Assembly: GCA_002633025.1 (NCBI GenBank)
Contig: NMRB01000824.1
Span: 17,907-81,906 of the forward strand
DNA length: 64,000 bases
Direction of reading: 5' to 3'
Source: Notospermus geniculatus
Taxonomy: Eukaryota > Nemertea > Pilidiophora > Heteronemertea > Lineidae
Of this stretch, positions 56,701 through 64,000 are shown one piece after another. Numbering within the stretch: position 1 is the first letter of the stretch; each line of letters opens with the position of its first letter. Made by a program: the position numbers and the translations under genes. The notes below the pieces were generated by a model. That model had not been told where the DNA came from. It ran no database searches and saw only the letters and a program-made list of their open reading frames with translations.

Positions 56701-57522
56701 TTGGGCAACACACCAAATACTAGTATGGAGACAGCCGAACACAAAGTCACAGCCGAAGAAACAGTAATTGCCGGTCCTTCACACTGGGTGCCTTATGCAA
56801 GACCAGAAGATAAACCACCACAGTCAATCGAAAAATGTCCATTCGATGTTGTGGACTTTGTGGAGAGTTTAAAAGGAAGACCTATCTTTGCATTCGCTCA
56901 AGATTTCGTTACAAACCATCAAGACAAAATGCGAGATTTTTCAGATTGGGCATTTTCGAAATGTTCGGAATTTCTCAGCGGATCAGTCAAAAAATGTGCA
57001 GACTGGAATGACGCATATATGAAACTGATGGGTTTTTTGCAGTCTGATGTTCTTGAGGAAATGGAGAAGACCCTTTTTGAAGACACACAAGAGATTACTA
57101 GCAATAAATTTTGTGCTTCATTTGTACTGTGGATGCACCGCCGGATTGTTGAAGAGAAGGCACAAGACGTACTCCGTACGGATGACGGTGATGACCACCA
57201 GGATGAAGATGATTCAGAAATTGAATTAACGCCAGAGGCAAGGTCTAAAATAAGATATATTGGGGGAGCAAGTATGTGGCGAACAATGCAGCGGTTAAGA
57301 GTTCGTTTGAGTGAGAATACCCGGCACACGAAATTGAAGAACGTCCATTACCTCAAACGTACGTTACTGAATCATCTCAGGGTTACTGAAGAAGAGGCAG
57401 AGGAGGAGACCCAAGACCCAGAATCTTTAGACTATACGCAATTTAAACAAGGAGAGAGTAGAGGACTGTTCAATATGAATNCGACCGTAGCGGAATGTGG
57501 CCTATCGGAATTAGTACGGTAA
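50701..57522 (+). CDS. PIF1-like DNA helicase, intron-containing, with C-terminal extension
   Basis: Superfamily 1B helicase of the PIF1 type. Exons: 50701-50798, 54139-54586, 54999-55227, 55417-55506 and 56297-57522, phases consistent, about 697 residues from the ATG at 50701. The open frame extends upstream without an ATG, so the true start is uncertain. Motifs in order: a Gln at residue 5 (Q-motif-like), Walker A GQCGTGKS (22-29), ITAPSGMAAMNFKGATTLHSW, trimmed here to ITAPSGMAA and TTLHSW, Walker B LLIDEIG (105-111), ASGDFKQLAPV, LTQVVRQKE, LFNGTRGVV, ALTVHRAQGLTLP and GQIGVAVGRCVS. The last deviates from the usual GQ-YVALSR. After the helicase core come about 290 residues unlike known PIF1, including IRYIGGASMWRTMQRLRVRL. 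The stop overlaps a possible donor (TACG-GTAAGA), so another exon may follow. No HUH/Rep domain is visible. One N at 57481. Confidence 0.85.
51134..53833 (-). CDS. P-element/THAP9-like transposase, nested antisense in helicase intron 1
   Basis: Four exons on the minus strand: 53833-52979, 52769-52701, 52430-52238 and 51958-51134, all GT-AG and in phase, about 646 residues to the stop. Exon 1 ends in GRRWDPKVISTCLGLYCR and exon 2 continues SPNAYDTWKSSGFLCLPSKR, the helix-turn-helix-like segment typical of P/THAP9 transposases. Exon 3 has KQKPGFN and GGLILDEMTIQDDLLV (first catalytic Asp). Exon 4 has LVGVVDMG, LMDGASTNR (second Asp), DIKHVFKKIRNN and ENLFCQQRG (catalytic Glu), an RNase H-like fold. 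Exon 1 opens after a 3' splice site in mid-codon, so an upstream exon is missing. The THAP zinc finger of related proteins was not found; a CAKC motif lies in exon 1. The catalytic part looks intact. Confidence 0.85.
54800..54912. mobile_element. Foldback element in helicase intron 2
   Basis: GAGCGCATTATGGGGTCAG at the left and CTGACCCCATAAGGTGC/GCGCTC at the right, with GTCATGACGT and ACGTCATGAC inside. Confidence 0.7.
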
Positions 57523-57965
57523 GATCAACAAGGCATGATAAATCAGAAAGACTATTTGTTAATTTGGATGTGCGCCCCAAATAACGTGTTTAATCGACCT
57601 AGATTAGTCGAGAGGACGAGAATTATTGAGAACACACAACCTGGGTGGGGTCTAGGGTCTATGTTTCGCTATCTCACGCCGGTGTAACATCAGTCAGGAC
57701 TGCTACGACTCAGTATCCTCGCCATTGTTTGGGAAACGCTTGAAACTCGAGAGAAAATTTCGACCATCGCGTGCAGACGATGATGACGACTGAAGCATCG
57801 AGGAGAAACATGTCTTTTTTCTTGATGAGCCACTCATTATGCCAATCGGGGTCGATTTACTCTTATAAAAACAATTTAACTTTAGCAGTGCTCACTGCAA
57901 TGCCCTTGAAGATAGGTTTTCATAACCTAATGTTCACACAGACCTGATATTCGAGGTCTTTCCAG
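57523..57965. other. Non-coding stretch after the helicase gene
   Basis: No terminal inverted repeat matching the left side of the helicase locus was recognised; no exon called. Confidence 0.4.
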
Positions 57966-58283
57966 TAAAGGCCTGTTTCCACTACACTCTTCTGAAATCT
58001 AGTGTGGAAAAGTGCCAGCCGGAAGAAGACCCCGGTTGGGGTCGAAAATTTGCAAATATTCTGGAAATATTGTGTGTCGATTTTTGTGCTCGCCTTCTCT
58101 TTGTTTCCACTACAACGGATTCCGCCGCGGCTTGCGGCGAGCGGAGCGGTTTTTCACAGGCATTGGGATAATCAACAGTGCATTTACTGTGATCCGTTCG
58201 AAGGATTATCCAAAACCCTGTGAAAACAGCACCGCTCGCCGCAAACCGCAGCGGAATCCGCTGTAGTGGAAACGGGCCTTTAG
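57966..58283. mobile_element. MITE family A, longest copy
   Basis: Outer ends AAAGGCCTGTTTCCACTAC and GTAGTGGAAACGGGCCTTT. A second TTTCCACTAC at 58107 shows either an internal duplication or a nested copy with the CGGATTCCGCCGCGG arm. Confidence 0.8.
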
Positions 58284-58509
58284 AAGAGTACGGTAGATCA
58301 CCTCTACTGCTCCGGGACATTTTTTTGTTCCACGCTGTATAGCATCCCGATCAGAGCGCGTACGTCATTGACCGGTCATTAATTAGCAACGGTTAATTAG
58401 GCAGCAAATTAGTCTGAGAACGAGGCAGAAATAGTAACGAGTGGACCTCAACGCACTGGAAGGTTATTGGAGAATTCTTTTTCTAGGTATCTGCTGGTAC
58501 GCATGAAAT

Positions 58510-58770
58510 GGAGAGGTCAAGAAAAGTAACGATAAACGTAAACGATACACCAATGACGTCAAAATCCGTTCTGGGCTGAATTTGGTTGATTTCACGATCC
58601 TCCTTAGACTGGTCCCCTGCTCTAGCGAAGCGTTTCGAGGGCAGAGGACCAGTCGACATCCTCCTAACCCCACCTAACGAAGGATCACGGTACCAATCTG
58701 GAATTAATGGCATGTGACGTCATTGTCGTATCATTTACGTTTATCGTTCATAACCTTTATAAACTCACTA
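58510..58770. mobile_element. Family B-like element with nested family C foldback
   Basis: AACGATAAACGTAAACGATAC and complementary GTATCATTTACGTTTATCGTT arms (ends trimmed in quotation). The foldback at about 58605-58652 (AGACTGGTCCCCTGC ... GAGGACCAGTCG) sits inside. Confidence 0.7.
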
Positions 58771-59480
58771 CATGTATTGGCCGTGAAAACATGGACCTGA
58801 TCAGTCCAAAGCAATCTCAATCCTGTTTTCCAGCCTAGTTGAGTCTAGTCCCGATTTGTTTGACTCCAGTGGCGCCGTCTTACTCCAGGGTGACGAACTA
58901 ATACTTGGGTATGAGTGATGAGCCTCAGAGTCCCTTTAACGCTTATCATTTACAAAATGCTTTAGACTGTGAAATACATGTATGTGTGCACGGCTCTGGA
59001 CGGCGTTAAATTATTTGTAGAGCATAAATCATGATAAGTTCAAGAGCAATGCTTTCCGACGTTCTCATTAAACCACGTGATTACAGACACGTCCGGTGAG
59101 ATTGATAATGGTTTTTATAGTTTTTAGATTTATTTTCATAATCATTTATTGCAGGATATGTCTATAAAGTATGTGGAATTGCGCATCACTTTCAGTTTGA
59201 ATGTGACCTCATTAGGCTGAACGAACTCAATTATTTACGACCAAAATTCCCCATTTTTGCAATTGGGCACCTACCACATTTGCAGTTTGAAAATGGAAAG
59301 AAAACCCCATTGTTCCCGATTTCGGAGTCAAAGATCACCCCCCCCCCCGCATTACTGACACATAAATATCTGCCCTCTTCATGAGACTCCAAACTCAGTC
59401 GTGGAGACACACCGCCCCCTTTTGTCGGTAGTACTGAGGCAATCTTGACGCTAGAGGGCGCTGCGCAAACCTCTTACGTA
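58771..59480. other. Non-coding stretch
   Basis: A C-run at 59338-59349; nothing coding recognised. Confidence 0.4.
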
Positions 59481-59496
59481 GACTTGTCTCCCGCCC

Positions 59497-59757
59497 TTGA
59501 GCCACTCCCGCTCGAGGACAGGGGACCAGTCTAACCTCGCTTCCAATGCCAGCAGTTGGCCTGTGGGGACCAGATTGCGACGGATGTAATGCATCCTCTA
59601 AATGTATCCTGCACATGCCCAACACCCGTTGAGCCATTCCCGCTTGAGGACAGGGGACCAGTCTAACCTCGATTCCAATGCCAGCAGTTGGCCTGTGGGG
59701 ACCAGATTGCGACGGATGTAATGTATCCTATAAATGTATCCTGTACATGCCCAATGA
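59497..59757. repeat. Tandem duplication, about 130-bp unit x2
   Basis: GAGGACAGGGGACCAGTCTA, CCAATGCCAGCAGTTGGCCT and CGACGGATGTAATG occur in the same order in 59510-59625 and 59640-59757. Each unit starts with half of a family C foldback. Confidence 0.85.
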
Positions 59758-59995
59758 TACCTGACCCATGTAATGGAAACTGCAGGTAACAAGCTAAACA
59801 AGAAAAAAGTCCATCATTGGCATTCCATTGTGATTATTCAACGCCGCGTCATTCTTTCCAGACGTGTTAAAGGGGCAATACCATAAGGCAACTCTCATCC
59901 AGGTAACCCTATGGTACCCGGACCATGCTTGCCAGGGGACTGTGCTTCCCACCACATTTACAATCTCAGGCCAAGTTCCAGATCTGTAGGCCTAG

Positions 59996-60214
59996 TTAGA
60001 AAAACAACAGTTCCGACTGACCGCTGGGCCTCTTAAAGGAGTACATAAAGTGGAAACGATGCTGGGGACGAGGTTTGCTTATTTTGGACATCGGAATAAG
60101 GACGAAGTACCCGGTGACTACTGTTCCTGCCACACCAGAGAGCTTCAGTTTTGAAATATTGCGGGAAATGGAGTGCCGACGAGCGTCAAATTCGGCGTAA
60201 CGGATGGAGTTCAT
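59996..60214 (-). CDS. Small open frame with one hydrophobic segment (doubtful)
   Basis: 72 codons, basic N-terminus (MNSIRYAEFDARRHS), a possible membrane segment LSGVAGTVVTGYFVLIPM and a basic tail. No family recognised, no splice or polyadenylation support. It may be chance. Confidence 0.2.
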   Translation of the reverse strand: MNSIRYAEFDARRHSISRNISKLKLSGVAGTVVTGYFVLIPMSKISKPRPQHRFHFMYSFKRPSGQSELLFF

Positions 60215-61436
60215 GAGTTCACAGTCCCATCATATTTCTAATGGTTTATTTTGATACTTCAAAATGAGATTGCACATCGTGTATCGCATTATATGCACCT
60301 GCTGCAGAATTTACATAATTTTAGTTGAACAGAAATGCAATATTTTCCCCAGGTCTCCAAATGAAAACAATAAAACCCTGGTTAGCCAACCCAGATAGGA
60401 CATTGTAGCTGATTTCACGGCGCCAAATGGTGGATTTTTCTCGCCATAAAATATCCCACGATCCGTAGTATCCGTGGCGGTACTACGCAATCGAAAAACT
60501 AGGACACTCGAAGTGCGCATGCGTATTTTCTGGCTTTGCACACACCTGTGTCATCATGTCATGGAGATAAAAAAATCTGATCATGCACACATGATCGAGG
60601 CCTCTGCATCGGAATCTCGAAGCACTACCGTATGATCACTCTATTTCGAACACTGAACGAAGCTGCTTTCTAGCTGTTTGAAATTTTTGTAGGCTAAGCG
60701 TCGCATCCGGGTTCATGGTGTTCCGGCTGCTGCCATGTTCTTGACCGTTGTCATGGCAACAACCCAAGCCCAGCCCACAAAAGACAATCATCTCCATAGC
60801 ACGCCCTGCTTGGAGGCCTCAACGAGTCTTGGCGCCCAATAAGACGCTGGGCGAAGATGACGTCACCAATGTTAAAGATGGCTGCCAGAGTCGCCATTTT
60901 CCGTCACATTCGAGTCACGAATGTACAGTGCCCACAGTTTTAGCACGGCTAGGTCTAACCCCGTCGGTCCTAGAGGATTTCCTTTGGTGGTGGCGCGTTG
61001 AGCAATATGGCATGTATGGGAGCGCGGCCAGTAGGCCTACTATATAGACACGGTAGATGAGTAGGCCTACTTAGTAGACATGGTAGATGGGTGACCAGCG
61101 CGTAGAATACAACGGATAATGCATTTTATCAGGAAAGTTTTTTAAACGTTTATAAAAACTGTTTCATTAAATTTAATGCATTATCCTGTCTATATCTAAG
61201 TATTACGCCAACAATACATGCAATTAGCATATCGTGCCCCAGACATGGCATCGTCAAGTGTTGGTGCAGATGGCTGATGGTCGGCTGAGAGCGTGCGAAT
61301 ATTGAGACACATGGTAAATACTGTAAATCCATAGGCCGTACATTTACCTACACAGCAATTGAGAATTCTGTCAGCGAGTGCAACAAAGGGTAAATTTGAT
61401 AACTTAATCCAAATCTACTTTCTTTTAAAGACAATA
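60215..61436. other. Non-coding stretch
   Basis: A 99-codon frame (+) at 60748 has no motif; GTAGGCCTAC palindromes near 61030-61070. No gene is called. Confidence 0.4.
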
Positions 61437-61590
61437 GGGAGGTTTAGAAATCAAACGACAAACGTAAACTTTACGACAACGTTATTTTTCATGCTATACA
61501 TAAAGCAGATTCCATTTTATATTGCATTTTCGGTACAAAAATAACCTTGTCGTTAACGTTTACGTTTATCGTTTGATTTCTAAACCTCCG
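61437..61590. mobile_element. MITE family B copy
   Basis: TA-flanked GGGAGGTTTAGAAATCAAAC and GATTTCTAAACCTCCG ends; core as in the 7671, 12472 and 29362 copies. Confidence 0.85.
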
Positions 61591-61679
61591 TATTGAGTCA
61601 ACCAGGAACTCTACTTAAGTTGGTTCTTTCAACGACATTCTTTAGAAGATGCTGGATGAGTTGTATGTAATGTAAAAGG

Positions 61680-61785
61680 AAACCGGTGCCAGTGGTGGAA
61701 ACCTACGCTGCGAGTCGTCCTCTCGATCACGTGAATGCCAGCTCCGCCCAGGAATCGAACCAGGTGTAGTGTAAATGAATGTACC
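61680..61785 (-). mobile_element. tRNA-derived SINE head, reverse orientation
   Basis: GGAATCGAACCAGG is the reverse complement of a B box (CCTGGTTCGATTCC); a plausible A-box region lies to its right in the minus reading. Not a functional tRNA: no cloverleaf ends seen. Confidence 0.5.
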
Positions 61786-62225
61786 TGTAAACCAGTGCCC
61801 GGGTTACAATAGGTTCTATTGTATCCTGAATATTGGTTTTCCTCCTCGTGCGGCTTATTCCGTCCTACACAATAGGGTAGGGCACTGATTTATGGGGGGC
61901 AGTGAATTACGTTACACCGGGACCTCAGAGGTGACACGTGCTAGAGGTTTCGACTGCACAATGCATTTGACCGTTCTCATTCTCTTTTAGAACATGTGAT
62001 ATCTTGGGAAATCGAGTAGGGTTGAGAGGGCGAGGTGTTTTGGAAATTGACCTTACCGACCTGTAAAATGTACTTAATCAATTGATAGTGAATTTATATG
62101 ACACCAATTACTATGTGACATGATCCAGTTGAATTTAAACACAGGAAATCAGAGCCATAATTTAGATATGGCACGGGGTCATAATTGGTGGGATTTGTCA
62201 CCATGTCTTCCGGGTCTCTGTGCAC
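61786..62225. other. Non-coding stretch
   Basis: No gene recognised. Confidence 0.4.
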
Positions 62226-62483
62226 TTAAAGGGCCACGATATTTCACTTTTTGTCGACAGCCGGCGCCACCGGCGGTGATTGCATCATTCACCAATATCG
62301 TGGTTTTACCTTTCGCCCCAGTGTTGGAGAGTGTACGATTAGAATGCAATGCATACGTGAATATCCTAGGAACGAGAGTTACTCTACATGGGGCGAGTAG
62401 TTTAACAACATTGTCAATAGAGGTCTCCCTTAACGCGGGTATGTTTAGCGCAGGATAGGGAAGAAATACAGTGCCCCTTTAAG
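62226..62483. mobile_element. TTAA-family element, full copy
   Basis: TTAA at both edges, ends AGGGCCACGATATTTC and GAAATACAGTGCCCCT, with GGCGCCACCGGCGG and CAATAGAGGTCTCCCTT inside. It is the inverse orientation of the copies at 24682, 25196 and 27060. Confidence 0.8.
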
Positions 62484-62617
62484 AATGTTTCTCGCATCGT
62501 AGAAACACAAAAATACACCCCCGCTAGTGCCAAATGTGCAGCTCTGCACACTTGAGGTACCCATAGACTGAATTAGAAGTTTCTAGGTCTGAGCAACAGA
62601 CACGACTGTGTACTTAC

Positions 62618-64000
62618 CCATTTCCATCCGATATGCAAGCTGATGACACCAGTCCGTCTAAAGATGTGGTCGCACTGGGAAATAAGCGTTCGGACTTGGT
62701 CGATGGAGTAGCCGGCATTGGGAGGGAAAGTCTTTTCCTGTGAAAAAGAAAAGTTTTGTCATTTTGGCCTATCGTCTGCGCTGGACATTTTGTCAAGTTA
62801 GTCTGGTTCCTGTCTTTGCCGCTGCACTCTCGCGGCGCTCATTCCACAACCAAAGTGCGGGAGTGCAGTGTAGCTTTAATGAAAGCTCACCGGGTGACAA
62901 TCTGGGTGAAATCGATGCAAAGACCTTGCGTAGGCCTTCAGGAATGTCTGAAATGCGTTGTATGTTCGCGGTCTCCTTCGTTTGTCATAACAACTGTCAC
63001 AAATCGACAACCACGCTATCAATGATTTTTCTCATGCTGTGCTTATTTGATCAAGGGCAGGGACATCTCCAAAGGCTTTCCCTGATTGCACTCACACACA
63101 GTTCATAACTGTATCGGCATATAGACAAATAGACCGTGACACTTCATTCGTAACACTTCGTGTCTTTCCGTCACCGCTTCGAGCTCTACGTTGACCGCGC
63201 ATGACACTGGACGGTATGGTGAAAGGATCACTTTCCTTATCCAGCAGTTTTTCCACCATACGACAAATAACAATGTTCGAACAGGAGGGTAAACAATAGC
63301 ATTTCCATTAACCAGAGCCAAGGAAATTCTGCAGGACAGTTCAGCTTTAAGTATTCTGACGAATCGCAACGGAGACGTTGTCGGCGAGCAGCATTCATAC
63401 AGACAACGCATACCCCGACGGAAAATATTCCAAATGTATCCGTCATGACTGTATACCAGAGATTTATGACCCTTGAAAAATTAGAGAATGCCTAGCAGAC
63501 GAGAGGCCAGGAGGATGAATCACTGGCGTTAATGTTAAAGCTGAACTGTCCGAGTATTTCAGATATCGCTGATTGAGTCATGGCGACGGTTTCTGCCATC
63601 GCATCTGCTGACAGCAACTCCAGTGTGGCAGAAAAGGTTGTGGACTGTCAGAGTGGCGTAGTCGAATCGTCAGCGCCTGTCACTTCTAAGATTCTGGGCT
63701 CGATCCCCGGACAAATCCACGCTCCATGTGATAGAGAGACCGAGACCGACTCTCTTTGGCAGGACCTCTGGCACTGCGGTTTCTGCCTACTAGCATTAAT
63801 GAGCCCAATATTGTCTGGAGAATCACCAATAACGCCGCATTTGGCATTCAGCTCTGATTCAAATTAGAATGTATCGTAGGAAAGGTATCAAAAAGTTGGC
63901 CTACCTTAGCAGATTTCTTCTTTCCTTTCTTCTTCCTCTTCTTCTTCTTATCATCACTTGAACTTGAGCTGGAGCTGCTACTACTGCTACTGCTGCTGCT
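62618..64000 (-). CDS. Two exons of an unrecognised Ser/Lys-rich protein (partial)
   Basis: Exon 64000-63905 runs off the window edge. It encodes a poly-Ser run, then DDKKKKRKKKGKKKSAK, and ends at a donor (AAG-GTAGGC). Exon 62737-62618 follows an acceptor after TTCTTTTTCACAG, keeps phase 0, and is exactly 40 codons: EKTFPPNAGYSIDQV, then a CDHIFRRTG stretch and VISLHIGWKW, then a GTAAGT donor. Both borders and the symmetric phase support real exons. Neither family nor function is recognised; the Lys-rich segment could be nuclear. Downstream exons were not found in 57.5-62.6 kb. Confidence 0.5.
63641..63725 (+). mobile_element. tRNA-derived SINE head
   Basis: CAGAGTGGCGTAGTCGAATC (A-box-like) and GGGCTCGATCCCCGG (B-box-like), 45 bp apart, within the intron of the right-edge gene. 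Confidence 0.6.

Noticed and set aside
50701-57522. Helitron
   Set aside because: Helicase present but no HUH/Rep domain is visible and no TC...CTRR ends with a hairpin were recognised; the adjacent N gap leaves a small doubt.
62120-62458. 112-codon plus frame
   Set aside because: Lies mostly within the TTAA-family transposable element.

Overview
The window is animal genomic DNA, not bacterial. The genes are split by GT-AG introns, exon phases chain correctly, and much of the intergenic and intronic DNA is small inverted-repeat elements, tRNA-derived SINEs and minisatellites. Five genes belong to or resemble well-known animal families: a sphingolipid delta-4 desaturase, Maelstrom, BUD13, mitochondrial ribosomal protein L40, and a secreted C-type lectin/PAN protein. 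The gene set, the many short transposons and several near-identical adjacent duplications suggest a highly heterozygous aquatic invertebrate, perhaps an invertebrate deuterostome; the species cannot be fixed from the sequence alone. Three N runs (8823-8999, 39219-39525, 49847-50237) and single Ns show a draft assembly.

Layout. 1-12.7 kb: no convincing gene; minisatellites, long foldback elements, MITE-like elements, a 5S-rRNA-like fragment and interstitial TTAGGG-type repeats bounded by a perfect 24-bp inverted repeat. 12.8-13.94 kb (-): delta-4 desaturase with all three histidine boxes. 14.25-17.24 kb: a tandem duplication of about 1.5 kb. 17-23 kb: more foldback elements. 23.3-28.3 kb (-): a six-exon gene assembled here, signal peptide + C-type lectin domain + Thr/Gly-rich linker + two PAN/apple-like modules. 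30.2-31.1 kb (+): a three-exon gene for a 61-residue secreted six-cysteine peptide. 31.7-38.5 kb (+): Maelstrom, with exon 4 present twice and exon 5 apparently broken at the duplication boundary. 42.2-45.8 kb (-): complete BUD13. 46.0-47.3 kb (+): complete MRPL40, divergent from BUD13 with 129 bp between the ATGs, followed by a second MRPL40 copy lacking exon 1. 50.7-57.5 kb (+): an intron-containing PIF1-like helicase; its 3.3-kb first intron contains, on the opposite strand, a four-exon P-element/THAP9-like transposase. 57.5-64 kb: repeats, and at the right edge (-) part of a Ser- and Lys-rich gene I do not recognise.

Connections. BUD13 and MRPL40 probably share a bidirectional promoter. 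Maelstrom, a piRNA-pathway factor in other animals, has introns crowded with transposon remnants. The antisense nesting of an RNase H-fold transposase in a helicase gene is the most unusual arrangement here. It may be one composite mobile element or an insertion into a helicase gene; the termini that would decide this were not found. Gene models rest on hand-read splice sites and family resemblance, not on transcripts or searches.
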